From positions 354,912-418,911 of the forward strand of contig CABJAP010000002.1 of NCBI GenBank assembly GCA_902363595.1: a stretch of DNA of 64,000 bases, in the 5' to 3' direction. Both the position numbers and the translations under genes were made by a program. This DNA comes from Clostridia bacterium (lineage in GTDB: Bacteria > Bacillota > Clostridia > Peptostreptococcales > Anaerovoracaceae). A model generated the notes under the pieces. That model was not told the origin of the DNA. It saw only the letters and a list, made by a program, of their open reading frames with translations, and did no database searches. This document shows, one piece after another, positions 32,303-41,005 of the stretch (the stretch's first letter is position 1; each line of letters starts with the position of its first letter).

Positions 32303-33046
32303 ATGAAGATAGATGTTTTGACCCTTTTTCCGGAGATGTTTACTGCCGTAACTGACAGCAGCATCCTGGGGAAAGCAGGTGAAAAAGGTCTGCTGGATAT
32401 CCGGCTGACCAATATCAGAGATTACAGTACGGACAAGCACCACAAGGCGGATGACTACCCATTCGGCGGCGGAGCAGGCATGGTCATGCTGGCCGACCCG
32501 GTTTTTCGAACTATGGAAGCGATCGGAGCCAGTGGAAAAAAGACTATCTACATGTCCCCGCGGGGGAAGATGCTGGACCAGAATATGATCCGCAACCTGG
32601 CTGGAGAAAAGGAACTAGTCATTCTCTGCGGCCACTATGAAGGCGTAGACCAGCGGATTTTGGATTATTGGAATATGGAGGAGATCTCCATCGGCGACTA
32701 TGTTCTCACAGGGGGAGAACTGCCCGCCATGGTATTGATCGATTCAGTTGCCAGAATGATTCCGGAGGTCTTAAAGAGCAGCCATGCGGCGCTGGATGAA
32801 TCCATCTATTCCGGACTTTTGGAGTATCCTCAGTACACCAAGCCGAGAGAATACCGGGATTTACCGGTGCCGGAAGTTCTGGTAAGCGGGGATCATAAAA
32901 AAATCCATCTTTGGAAATTCGAACAATCCCTGCTGTTGACAAAAGAGCGGAGGCCTGATCTTTTTGATCAATTTATAGAAGGGAAACCTCAACTATCAAA
33001 AGAGGAGAAGAAAATCTTAGAGAAAATATTGGAATTACACACCTAG
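32303..33046 (+). CDS. trmD: tRNA (guanine37-N1)-methyltransferase TrmD
   Basis: A 247-residue SPOUT methyltransferase. KIDVLTLFPEMF, DDYPFGGGAGMVM, LCGHYEGVDQR and IGDYVLTGGELPA form the knotted SAM site. It methylates G37 of tRNA. The stop codon lies inside an inverted repeat at 33043-33086. rplS, usually next, is absent from this position. Confidence 0.98.
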   Translation: MKIDVLTLFPEMFTAVTDSSILGKAGEKGLLDIRLTNIRDYSTDKHHKADDYPFGGGAGMVMLADPVFRTMEAIGASGKKTIYMSPRGKMLDQNMIRNLAGEKELVILCGHYEGVDQRILDYWNMEEISIGDYVLTGGELPAMVLIDSVARMIPEVLKSSHAALDESIYSGLLEYPQYTKPREYRDLPVPEVLVSGDHKKIHLWKFEQSLLLTKERRPDLFDQFIEGKPQLSKEEKKILEKILELHT

Positions 33047-33086
33047 TACATTGAAAGAAATATGTATTTAGTGTAAAATGTACTAG
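33043..33086 (+). promoter_or_regulatory. Promoter framed by a perfect inverted repeat, upstream of HlyD-like gene
   Basis: CTAGTACATT (33043-33052) and AATGTACTAG (33077-33086) are perfect 10-base arms. Between and overlapping them lies a promoter: TTGAAA (33051-33056), 17-base spacer, TAAAAT (33074-33079). The arms touch both boxes, so a dimeric repressor could occlude it; alternatively the RNA hairpin acts after trmD. Confidence 0.6.
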
Positions 33087-33098
33087 TGGAGAGAGATT

Positions 33099-34091
33099 AT
33101 GGCGAAAAAAAATAGGAAACCTATATATATCTTTATTCTTGCACTGATCATACTATATGTTGTTATTTACATCATTCCTAAAGTAACGGGCGTTTTTGAA
33201 ACTACAGAAACGCTCAAGGCCGGCACCCTGCAGGTGACAGAAGAGGCAACCTGTTATTTTGTCAGGGAGGAAACGGTATATGAAGCGGGAAGCGCAGGAA
33301 GCCTCGATTACCTGATCGATGAGGGTACACATATCAGGAAAGGCACCAAAGTCCTCAAACTTACGGAGGATAAGGCCAAAAGCGAGGAAGAGACAACCGA
33401 TAAGTCCGATTACAAGGATATCATTACCAGGCTTTCGGATTATGTGGTGCGGTCTGCGGACTGCAAAGCCCAGTCCAGCGGCATACTCAGTTATTACATC
33501 GATGGATACGAACATTATTTTTCTCCCAGCACCATGGACGAGCTGAAGTATGAAAAAGTGGAGGACCTGAAAGTAAAAGCAAAAGACACAAAAAGAAAAA
33601 GTACTCTGGAGCGTGAACCAATTTTTAAAATCTGTGATAACGACAACTGGTATATGGTCTGCTGGGTGGAAGCTGCCAGCATAGCCAAATACCAAGAGGG
33701 AAAAGCGGTAACGATCCAGCTGCCGGAAGGGGATGTGCAGGCTACTGTCCGCAGCATCAAAGAGGACGGAGATCGATGGAGAATTATCTTCCGTTCTAAT
33801 CGCTATTATGAAGCTTTTGCTAAGAGTAGAGTTGAAGAAGCAACGATTGTTTCCCAGGACTATAACGGATTGATCGCCAAGAGCAAAAGCATTACTACAA
33901 AAGACGGAAAGCCGGGGGTGATGGTCAGACAGACCAGCGGTGAATACGCCTTTACACAGGTAAAGGTCATTGCCAGCGATGGAGAGTATACTGTGCTGCA
34001 GGATGTTTCCTTTATCGATGAAAACGGCAATTCCGTAAATACCGTCAATGTTTACGATGAAATATTGAAGAATCCCGGAAAGGGAACTTGA
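33099..34091 (+). CDS. HlyD-domain membrane-anchored protein of the ylm/sepF locus
   Basis: A 330-residue protein: a basic N-terminus, one transmembrane helix (residues ~8-28), and an extracellular region with barrel-sandwich/HlyD-like strands (DYLIDEGTHIRKGTKVLKL then FKICDNDNWYMVCWVEAA). Such proteins are regularly found directly before ylmE-sepF in Clostridia. The biochemical role is unknown; an adaptor or cell-envelope scaffold connected with division is plausible. GTGGAGAGAG precedes ATG 33099. Confidence 0.75.
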   Translation: MAKKNRKPIYIFILALIILYVVIYIIPKVTGVFETTETLKAGTLQVTEEATCYFVREETVYEAGSAGSLDYLIDEGTHIRKGTKVLKLTEDKAKSEEETTDKSDYKDIITRLSDYVVRSADCKAQSSGILSYYIDGYEHYFSPSTMDELKYEKVEDLKVKAKDTKRKSTLEREPIFKICDNDNWYMVCWVEAASIAKYQEGKAVTIQLPEGDVQATVRSIKEDGDRWRIIFRSNRYYEAFAKSRVEEATIVSQDYNGLIAKSKSITTKDGKPGVMVRQTSGEYAFTQVKVIASDGEYTVLQDVSFIDENGNSVNTVNVYDEILKNPGKGT

Positions 34092-34106
34092 TGAGGAGAT
34101 GTGAGC

Positions 34107-34811
34107 ATGCAAAGGATTAAAGAGAATATTGCCAAGATTAACGGGTTGAAAGCTGCTGCTGCTGAAAAGACCGGACGCAGCGGTGATGATATTCTGCTGG
34201 TGGGAGTGACCAAAACCCGATCTGCAGATGAGATCAACGAGGGTATCGATGCGGGGCTGACCGATATCGGAGAAAACAAAGTTCAGGAAATTATGGATAA
34301 ATACGACTTTGTAAAGCCTGTCAGATGGCATATGATTGGACATTTGCAGACAAACAAGGTAAAATATATTATTGATAAGGTTTCGATGATCCATTCGGTG
34401 GATTCGTACAAGCTGGCGGAAGAAATCAATAAAAGGGCGGGTCAGCATGGTATTACTATGGATATCCTGATTCAGGTCAATTCCGCACAGGAAGAAAGCA
34501 AGTTCGGTATTTCCATGGATGAAACCGAAGAATTGATCCGGACAATTATAGAAAATTGTGCCAACATTCGGATCAGGGGACTGATGTGCATCGCGCCTTT
34601 TGCAGAGGACCCAAACGATGTGCGCATCTATTTTGCGGAAGTAAAACGATTATACGATCAATATGGAAAAATCGATCACGAAAGGCTCGACTTCCAATAC
34701 CTTTCCATGGGAATGTCTCATGATTTCGAGGCTGCCATTCAGGAGGGTTCGAATCTGATTCGTGTGGGAACAGCCATTTTTGGCGAAAGAGATTACAGCA
34801 AACAGAAATAA
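34107..34811 (+). CDS. ylmE: YggS/PLPBP-family pyridoxal phosphate homeostasis protein
   Basis: A 234-residue alanine-racemase-fold protein. LLVGVTKTRSADEI contains the PLP Lys; IGENKVQEIMDK, WHMIGHLQTNKVK and SMGMSHDFEAAI plus GTAIFGERDY complete the family pattern. It buffers PLP and lies before sepF as in most Firmicutes. ATG 34107 has GAGGAG 7 bases upstream. Confidence 0.95.
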   Translation: MQRIKENIAKINGLKAAAAEKTGRSGDDILLVGVTKTRSADEINEGIDAGLTDIGENKVQEIMDKYDFVKPVRWHMIGHLQTNKVKYIIDKVSMIHSVDSYKLAEEINKRAGQHGITMDILIQVNSAQEESKFGISMDETEELIRTIIENCANIRIRGLMCIAPFAEDPNDVRIYFAEVKRLYDQYGKIDHERLDFQYLSMGMSHDFEAAIQEGSNLIRVGTAIFGERDYSKQK

Positions 34812-34823
34812 CGGGAGGTTGTT

Positions 34824-35324
34824 ATGGGAATTTTAGGAAAATTTAAAGATCTGGTAGGAATTGAAGACTACGATGAGGATGAGGAGTATGAAGAAGTGCA
34901 GCCAGTGTCAAAGGCGGCTGAGAGAAGGCCGGCGGAGAACCGGACATCCTTCTCGGCACCAAGACCCGAGCCGCATAATGACGGAAAGGTCATCCCAATG
35001 CAGAATCGGACGGTCAGCGCGATTACAAGTGCCTTCAAACTGGTGGTAATTGAACCTTCCGGCTTTGATGAATGCCCCAAATTAGTGGACAGCTTGAAGA
35101 GCAAAAAACCGATCATTATCAATCTGGAACGGATTGAATCCGATACAGCGAGAAAGATTTTTGACTTTCTCAGCGGCGCTACATATGCGCTCAATGGTAA
35201 TGTTCAAAAGGTTGCAAACAATATTTTCGTCTTTGCACCTGAAAATGTGGACATCGCCGCGGGCGTAGACCACAAGGGCTTTTCATTCGATAATGACAAG
35301 AAGAACAGTAATCCCTGGAAATAA
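34824..35324 (+). CDS. sepF: Cell division protein SepF
   Basis: A 166-residue protein with the amphipathic membrane-binding N-terminus (GILGKFKDLVGIEDYDEDEEYEE), a proline/charged linker and the SepF core (residues ~75-155, RKIFDFLSGATYALNGNVQK). SepF tethers FtsZ to the membrane. GGGAGG precedes the ATG. Confidence 0.96.
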   Translation: MGILGKFKDLVGIEDYDEDEEYEEVQPVSKAAERRPAENRTSFSAPRPEPHNDGKVIPMQNRTVSAITSAFKLVVIEPSGFDECPKLVDSLKSKKPIIINLERIESDTARKIFDFLSGATYALNGNVQKVANNIFVFAPENVDIAAGVDHKGFSFDNDKKNSNPWK

Positions 35325-35336
35325 TGGAGGTGCGGT

Positions 35337-35915
35337 ATGATTTCCCCTTTAGAAATACAGGAAAAAGAATTTTCAAGAGGACTTAAAGGCTTTAAAGAAG
35401 ATGAAGTAAATGAATTTTTAGATCAGATTACATTGGATTTGGAACATTTGCTGGAGGAAAACCGCCAGCTGAAGGCGGAAAAACAGCAGATGGAAGAGGA
35501 TTTAAAAAAGTATCAAAGCTCTGAGGGCGCTGTACTGCAGACCTTGGAGACCGCTAAAGCGCTCATGGGAGAACTTTCTGCCAGCGCGGAAAAGCGGGCG
35601 CAAATTCTGCTGAAAAATGCCGAGCTGGATGCTCAGCGGATGCAGCGGGAGGCAAAAGAAAACATCGAACGCATGCAGGAGGAAAACGCAGTGCTTCGCA
35701 GCCGCTTTACCAGCTTCCAAAAGCGGTACAAGCGGATGTTGGAAGAAGAACTGCAGCGCTTTGACAGTTTGGCGTCAGAGCTGTTCCCGGAGCTGGAAGT
35801 GAGCGATCTTTCCGATCTGCCGGAAGCGGCTCCCAAGCAGAGGAAGACCAGCAGGTCGGGAAAGCCCAATATCGACCCCAATGACAGAAAAAAGACCATG
35901 GTCCATATAAAATAA
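35337..35915 (+). CDS. divIVA: DivIVA-domain protein
   Basis: A 192-residue protein. The N-terminal ISPLEIQEKEFSRGLKGF and DEVNEFLDQI are the DivIVA membrane-binding motif; long coiled coils occupy residues ~30-145; the tail is basic. DivIVA marks curved membrane at poles and septa. It follows sepF by 12 bases. Confidence 0.94.
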   Translation: MISPLEIQEKEFSRGLKGFKEDEVNEFLDQITLDLEHLLEENRQLKAEKQQMEEDLKKYQSSEGAVLQTLETAKALMGELSASAEKRAQILLKNAELDAQRMQREAKENIERMQEENAVLRSRFTSFQKRYKRMLEEELQRFDSLASELFPELEVSDLSDLPEAAPKQRKTSRSGKPNIDPNDRKKTMVHIK

Positions 35916-35937
35916 AAGACAGGAGGCGGGGCAGATC

Positions 35938-36459
35938 ATGCCCCGTAATTTTTACATGTATTATATTCTGATTGCGGCGATTATCATACTGGATCAGATC
36001 GTCAAAAAAGTTGTGACTTCTTTCATGGCCTTGGGAGAATCGATTCCAGTACTAAGTCAAGTGTTTCATATCACTTATATCCGAAATCAGGGAGCAGCCT
36101 TCAGCCTGATGGAAGGGTTTCGCGGTTTTCTGATATTGCTGCCGACGGTTCTGATTCTGGCAGTCCTCATCTATATCTTTAAGAAGAGAAAACGTGCCCA
36201 TCCGCTGCTTTTGACATCGCTTTCCTTTATCGCCGGAGGCGGACTGGGCAATGTGATCGACCGAGCGGTCTTTGGCTATGTGGTGGATTTCTTGGATTTT
36301 CGTGTTTTCCCGGTATTCAATGTGGCGGATATTTTCGTCTGTCTGGGCTGCGGCCTCTTGATCATCTACATTATTTTTATCGACGGAAAGAGAGAGCATG
36401 GAAAAGGAAACGATCTACAAAGTAAAAATCGAAAAGAAGCAGCAAGGGACCAGAATTGA
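35938..36459 (+). CDS. lspA: Lipoprotein signal peptidase LspA
   Basis: A 173-residue protein with four membrane helices. Catalytic aspartates are in GNVIDRAVFG and FNVADIF. It cleaves signal peptides of diacylglyceryl-modified prolipoproteins. The charged C-terminal tail is long, and the last 62 bases overlap rluD in another frame. Confidence 0.96.
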   Translation: MPRNFYMYYILIAAIIILDQIVKKVVTSFMALGESIPVLSQVFHITYIRNQGAAFSLMEGFRGFLILLPTVLILAVLIYIFKKRKRAHPLLLTSLSFIAGGGLGNVIDRAVFGYVVDFLDFRVFPVFNVADIFVCLGCGLLIIYIIFIDGKREHGKGNDLQSKNRKEAARDQN

Positions 36460-37330
36460 TTTGGTACTTTCTCTGGCTCTGCCCCAAATCTCCAGGAGCT
36501 ATTTGCAAAAGCTGATTGGTTCGGGAGCTGTAACCATAGACGGGACGGTCTGCGGGAATAAAAAATGCAAGGTAGAGGAGGGACAGGAAGTTGTGATCAT
36601 CCTGCCCGAGCCCCAGCCGCTCAATGTTGAGGCAGAGGATATCCCGCTGGATATTGTTTATGAGGATGAAGACCTTTTAGTGGTCAACAAACCCAAAGGC
36701 ATGGTGGTGCATCCTGCAGCAGGAAACGAATCGGGCACGCTTGTTAATGCTGTCCTCTACCATTGCATGGGAAAGCTGTCATCGATCAATGGCGTTATAC
36801 GGCCGGGAATTGTACACCGGATCGATAAGGATACCAGCGGCCTTTTAATGGTGGCAAAAAACGATGCGGCACATGTCACTTTGGCTGAACAGCTGGCAAA
36901 GCATAGTATCACCAGAGCCTATAATGCCATTGTTTATCATAACTTTGCCCAGGACCAGGGAACGGTAGATGCCCCCATTGGGCGGGATCCAAAGAATCGT
37001 CTGCGGCAGGCCGTGACGGAGCAGAATTCCAAGCGGGCGGTAACCCATTTTCGCGTGCTGGAGCGATTCGGCAGGTTCACCCATATTGAGGCGAGGCTGG
37101 AGACCGGGCGTACCCACCAGATTCGGGTGCATATGGCTTACATGAAACACCCCCTTTTGGGTGACGGGGTCTATGGGCCTGCCAAGAATTCCTTCGGCGT
37201 CCAGGGGCAGATGCTCCATGCAAGATTGCTGGGTTTTGTCCATCCAAGGACTGGGACTTACATGGAATTTGAAAGTCCTCTGCCCGATGAATTTGAACAG
37301 ATTTTAGAAAAATTGAGACGGAGCGTATAG
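36398..37330 (+). CDS. rluD: RluD-family 23S rRNA pseudouridine synthase
   Basis: A 310-residue enzyme: N-terminal S4 RNA-binding domain (SRSYLQKLIGSGAVTIDG), then the synthase domain with the catalytic Asp in HRIDKDTSGLLMVAK and GRTHQIRVHM. The long 62-base overlap with lspA is unusual but common for this gene pair in Firmicutes. It modifies 23S rRNA helix 69 if orthologous to E. coli RluD. Confidence 0.93.
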   Translation: MEKETIYKVKIEKKQQGTRIDLVLSLALPQISRSYLQKLIGSGAVTIDGTVCGNKKCKVEEGQEVVIILPEPQPLNVEAEDIPLDIVYEDEDLLVVNKPKGMVVHPAAGNESGTLVNAVLYHCMGKLSSINGVIRPGIVHRIDKDTSGLLMVAKNDAAHVTLAEQLAKHSITRAYNAIVYHNFAQDQGTVDAPIGRDPKNRLRQAVTEQNSKRAVTHFRVLERFGRFTHIEARLETGRTHQIRVHMAYMKHPLLGDGVYGPAKNSFGVQGQMLHARLLGFVHPRTGTYMEFESPLPDEFEQILEKLRRSV

Positions 37331-37331
37331 A

Positions 37332-37952
37332 ATGAAGAAATTGCGTTTTAAACCGGGAACCATGCTCAATCCAGTGCCGGTGGTCATGGTCTCTTGTGCC
37401 AGCGGCAGCGAAAAAAATATTATTACGGTCGCCTGGACCGGTATTGTCAATTCAGAGCCGCCCATGACCTATGTTTCAGTGAAAAAAGAGCGGCATTCTC
37501 ACCGATTAATCAAAGAAAGCGGTGAATTTGCCATTAACCTTTGCACGGAAAAGCTGGTTTTTGCCACCGATTACTGTGGTGTTAAATCCGGCCGTGATGT
37601 GGATAAATTCAAGGAACAGAAGCTGACGGCCCTTGACGGTGAGAAGATCAGCTGTCCAGTCATTGCCCAATCTCCGGTTAATTTGGAATGCAAGGTTAAG
37701 GAAATTCACGAATACGGCAGCCACGATATGTTTGTGGCCGAAATCGTCAATGTCCGCGCTGATGATGGGCTGATGGATGAGAAGGGCAGACTGCGGCTGG
37801 ATCAGGCTGGTCTGGTATGCTATAACCACGGCGAATATTTTGCCTTGAAAAGACAGCCGCTTGGTAAGTTCGGCTACTCGGTAATGAAAACTAAGACGAA
37901 AAAGCGGTTGGCGGGAGAGGCACGCAAGCAGCATTTTCGAAAAAAAAGATAG
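37332..37952 (+). CDS. Flavin reductase family (FMN-binding) protein
   Basis: A 206-residue protein with the split-barrel flavin-binding fold: PVVMVSCASGSEKNIITVAW, SVKKERHSHRLIKES, FAINLCTEKLVFATDYCG. Such proteins reduce or carry FMN; the partner is unknown. It starts one base after rluD and has a basic tail (KTKTKKRLAGEARKQ). Probably co-transcribed with lspA-rluD. Confidence 0.88.
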   Translation: MKKLRFKPGTMLNPVPVVMVSCASGSEKNIITVAWTGIVNSEPPMTYVSVKKERHSHRLIKESGEFAINLCTEKLVFATDYCGVKSGRDVDKFKEQKLTALDGEKISCPVIAQSPVNLECKVKEIHEYGSHDMFVAEIVNVRADDGLMDEKGRLRLDQAGLVCYNHGEYFALKRQPLGKFGYSVMKTKTKKRLAGEARKQHFRKKR

Positions 37953-38000
37953 GGACCTGGGGAAGATGCAGAGCCCTATCCATTGATCAATAGGGATGGA

Positions 38001-38180
38001 TCAAGTATCTTCAGAAGACTTGGGATCTTCTTGTTTCTCATCTTTGATCGAACGCAGGCAGCTCTCACAGATATATCCCCCTTTGAATGCGAAATTGTGG
38101 TACAGCTGTCCGCAAAGAGTACAAGGTTCCGCTTCTGAATTCTCTTTTTTGATTTTGTTTTCTATTTTTGTTTTGTCCAT
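38001..38180 (-). CDS. Small Gin/CsfB-like zinc-finger protein
   Basis: A 59-residue protein starting MDKTKIEN at 38180, where AAAGGAGGAAAGG is an excellent ribosome-binding site; longer frame starts have none. CTLCG and ICESC give a C-x2-C / C-x2-C zinc site with a short hydrophobic spacer. Spacing and the ICxxC ending resemble Gin (CsfB), the anti-sigma-G factor of endospore formers. The match is short, so a generic zinc finger is the alternative. If correct it indicates sporulation ability. Confidence 0.6.
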   Translation of the reverse strand: MDKTKIENKIKKENSEAEPCTLCGQLYHNFAFKGGYICESCLRSIKDEKQEDPKSSEDT

Positions 38181-38280
38181 AACCTTTCCTCCTTTGTGAA
38201 ACGAGCTGAAATCGTGGAACATGGAGTCAAGAGCGGGTAGTACATATATAATAAAACAATCTCTTGTGCAAAGCAATCGA

Positions 38281-38320
38281 TTTTGTTAAATTTTAACAAA
38301 AAGAGCATAAAATGTAATAT
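38281..38320. promoter_or_regulatory. Divergent promoter region with perfect palindrome
   Basis: TTTTGTTAAA (38281-38290) and TTTAACAAAA (38292-38301) are perfect inverted arms around a single T. The plus-strand promoter TTAACA (38293-38298)-16-TAATAT (38315-38320) overlaps the right arm. On the minus strand TTGCTT-17-TATTAT lies to the left. One regulator could control both the zinc-finger and hydrolase genes. Confidence 0.5.
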
Positions 38321-38341
38321 TGTAGGATAAAAGGAGACGCC

Positions 38342-39196
38342 ATGTATCAAAAGTTTCAGTTAAAAAAGGCGCAGGAACCGGATGGAGCTATCATCGGATA
38401 CCATTGGCCGCGGGAAAATCCTTCCCATACAGTCTGCATCGTTCATGGAATCGGCGAGTATGCAGGCCGGTATGATCGGGTCGCGACCAGGATGAATGAG
38501 GCTGGATTTGCCGTTTTGTCTATGGATCTTAGAGGGCACGGCAAATCCTTTGGCAAACGGGGCCATTGTGCGCCCAGGCAGGAGGTGCGGGCGGATCTGG
38601 ATGAACTGATCGCCTGTGCGCGTAAGCGGTATCCCCAAGCCCCCGTCATTTTGTACGGGCATAGCATGGGCGGCAATCTTGTTTTGGATTACCGAAAGGG
38701 TGGAGCGCTCAATTTTGTCCCTGCGGCATTTATTGTCTCCGCGCCATGGGTGGAACTGGTCCGTGCGATTCCGGCACCGCTGTATGCGGCCGTTAAGCTG
38801 TTGTCCCGAATCGATCCTCACTTTGCAATTCCTTCGGGTGTGTCGGCAAGTGATCTGGGTCATCGCAACTCGGTTGGCGATTATGAGAAGGATCCGCTGG
38901 TCCATAAAAAGATTACAGCCCTTTGCGCTGTGGAAGGGTTCGATATTGGAGCAAAGCTGGCAAAAGGAGCTTTGCCTGATAACGGAGGAGCTGCAGGAAA
39001 GCCGATGCTGCTGATGCATGGAACGGACGATAAAGTATGCAGCATAAACGGCAGCAAAAAAATTGCTGCCGTGGAAGACTGTGAATACGTAGAGTGGCCC
39101 GGACTATATCATGAGATTCATAATGGAGGAGCAGATAGTACGGGCGATGAAGTTATCGAGAAGATGATTCGCTGGATTGGGGAACTTTCGGTGTAA
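38342..39196 (+). CDS. Alpha/beta hydrolase, monoacylglycerol lipase / PldB-like
   Basis: A 284-residue serine hydrolase. VCIVHGIGEYAGRYDRVA, MDLRGHGKSFGKRGH and LYGHSMGGNLVLDY (nucleophile Ser) match the lysophospholipase/monoglyceride lipase group; LLMHGTDDKVCS provides the Asp and YHEIHN the His. It likely hydrolyses monoacylglycerols or lysophospholipids. Its 3-prime end overlaps the convergent rqcH gene by 44 bases. Confidence 0.9.
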   Translation: MYQKFQLKKAQEPDGAIIGYHWPRENPSHTVCIVHGIGEYAGRYDRVATRMNEAGFAVLSMDLRGHGKSFGKRGHCAPRQEVRADLDELIACARKRYPQAPVILYGHSMGGNLVLDYRKGGALNFVPAAFIVSAPWVELVRAIPAPLYAAVKLLSRIDPHFAIPSGVSASDLGHRNSVGDYEKDPLVHKKITALCAVEGFDIGAKLAKGALPDNGGAAGKPMLLMHGTDDKVCSINGSKKIAAVEDCEYVEWPGLYHEIHNGGADSTGDEVIEKMIRWIGELSV

Positions 39197-40835
39197 CATA
39201 GACCGTGCGGTTGTGGGTGAAAATCACCATGCCGGGTTTTGCTCCAGCAGGTTTCTTTACGTAGCGGACCTGGGTGTAATCCACAGGCACGTTTTCGGAC
39301 GCACGTCCTTTGCTGTGATAAGCAGCGATGGCTGCAGCGTCGAAGATCGCTTCTTCGGTCAGCAGGCGGTCATCTGTAAATACAATAACATGGGAGCCGG
39401 GAATATCTTTGGTATGAAACCAATAGTCCTTAGGCCCGGCCATTTTAAAGGTAAGAAGATCGTTTTCCTTGTTGTTGTGTCCGGCCAGAACGCGAAATCC
39501 ATCCTCCGTAATATACTGGAAAGGCTGAGCCTTTCCTTTTTTCTTGGGTGCACCGCTGGTCTTGCGCTTTCTGAGGATACCCGACTCAACCAGCTCTTCT
39601 CGGATACTGTCCACCTCTTCTACTGTCAATGCGTTTTCCAAAAATGCGGCTACCGATTCCAAGTAAGCGATTTCCTGATCCGTCTCTTCCATTTGAACCT
39701 TTTTTTCCTTAACTGCGGTTTTGGCTTTGCCATACTTTTTAAAATAGCGCTGGGCATTTTTTGGCGGAGCATATTTGGGGTCCAGGGGTATGTCTACTTG
39801 ACTGCCGTCGTAATAGTTGGTCACGGTTACAGCGTCGGCTCCAGGACGGATTAAATGGATATTGGCAGTAAGCAATTCGCCGTAAAGTCGATACTTATCA
39901 GAATTTTCTGCTTTTATCAGGTCTTCGCCCAGCCGCTGCCGCTTTAGGTATAATTTGTCCAGAGCCGCGTTCAGCGTTTTTTCCAGATCAGCGGCTTTCT
40001 GTTTGACCCGATTGGAGGACTGCTTGTGGACAAAATAGTAATCCAGGGCCTGGCTCACTGTGTCAAAATTCAGGCTTTCCGGATATAAGGATAAAGGTAT
40101 AACATGAAAGTCGCCCGGGCTTTTATCCTCTTTTAAATAAACCACAGGTGTTAATCGGCCCTGATTCAAAGCCTCTTTAATTTCGTTCAGTCTGGTATAG
40201 AGGTCAGGACCGTCGGCCAGGAACTGAGCCGCTGCAGGGGAAATACCGCCGATGGATGCCAGCAGCGACTTGGGATCTTTATCCAAAGATGCTGCCTGGC
40301 CGGGCGTAATTTCCTTGAACGGAATCTTATTTTGCAGCGGAGGATATTCATAAAGCTTGCCCGGAAGGATCTGCCGGGCACGATTAACATCAATGGAAAC
40401 CCGTTTAATGCTGTCCATGATTTTCCCCGTGCTTAGGTCAATCAGTATGATATTGCTGTGTTTGCCCATGATCTCAAAGATCAACTTTTTATTAACAGAA
40501 AAGCCCAGTTCATCGATGGTCTCAAGCTGGAATTCAATGATTCGCTCACAATCCTTTTGGGCAATATCCGTGATGCGCCCACCCTGCAAGTGCTTTCTTA
40601 GGAACATGCAAAATGGTAGCGGGGCCGGGGGATTAGGAGGGTTTTCTTCAATCAGATGGATACGGGCATGGTTGCTGCTGGCCGATGCGTACAGCCTCCG
40701 GTTTCCCTTTTTTGTGTGAATATGAAAGACCAGCTCATCGGATTCAGGCTGGTAAATTTTTTCAATCTTCCCCATAAGCAGGGTGTTTTTCAATTCTTGT
40801 GCCACCGCGCAGGTGACAATTCCGTCAAATGCCAT
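39153..40835 (-). CDS. rqcH: Ribosome quality control protein RqcH (NFACT family)
   Basis: A 560-residue NEMF/Tae2/RqcH homologue: NFACT-N (MAFDGIVTCAVAQELKN), helix-hairpin-helix and coiled-coil middle (residues ~270-430), and NFACT-R with FRVLAGHNNKENDLLTFKMA and DYWFHTKDIPGSHVIVF. In B. subtilis RqcH recruits tRNA-Ala to stalled 50S subunits and adds alanine tails. It was formerly annotated as a fibronectin-binding protein. Confidence 0.95.
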   Translation of the reverse strand: MAFDGIVTCAVAQELKNTLLMGKIEKIYQPESDELVFHIHTKKGNRRLYASASSNHARIHLIEENPPNPPAPLPFCMFLRKHLQGGRITDIAQKDCERIIEFQLETIDELGFSVNKKLIFEIMGKHSNIILIDLSTGKIMDSIKRVSIDVNRARQILPGKLYEYPPLQNKIPFKEITPGQAASLDKDPKSLLASIGGISPAAAQFLADGPDLYTRLNEIKEALNQGRLTPVVYLKEDKSPGDFHVIPLSLYPESLNFDTVSQALDYYFVHKQSSNRVKQKAADLEKTLNAALDKLYLKRQRLGEDLIKAENSDKYRLYGELLTANIHLIRPGADAVTVTNYYDGSQVDIPLDPKYAPPKNAQRYFKKYGKAKTAVKEKKVQMEETDQEIAYLESVAAFLENALTVEEVDSIREELVESGILRKRKTSGAPKKKGKAQPFQYITEDGFRVLAGHNNKENDLLTFKMAGPKDYWFHTKDIPGSHVIVFTDDRLLTEEAIFDAAAIAAYHSKGRASENVPVDYTQVRYVKKPAGAKPGMVIFTHNRTVYVTPKVPQSSESSSR

Positions 40836-40933
40836 AGTTTTATTACCTCATTCGTTTTATTGCGTTTATATGTTCATGTGTACCAGAAGTCGGATTAATC
40901 ACAGTTTAGACTGGCGCACACGCTGAAACTTAC

Positions 40934-40962
40934 TCGACGTAGCTCGTAAGTTATAGTATAAT
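40934..40962 (+). promoter_or_regulatory. Promoter of yicC
   Basis: TCGACG (40934-40939), 17-base spacer, perfect TATAAT (40957-40962). The -35 box is weak. Confidence 0.5.
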
Positions 40963-41005
40963 GATATATTATCATAGTTTTGAGGAACTGAGGAGAATAA
41001 ATTAG

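Noticed and set aside
33153..34448. 431-codon minus-strand ORF opposite the HlyD-like and ylmE genes
   Set aside because: It spans two real genes and their junction on the other strand, with unnatural composition.
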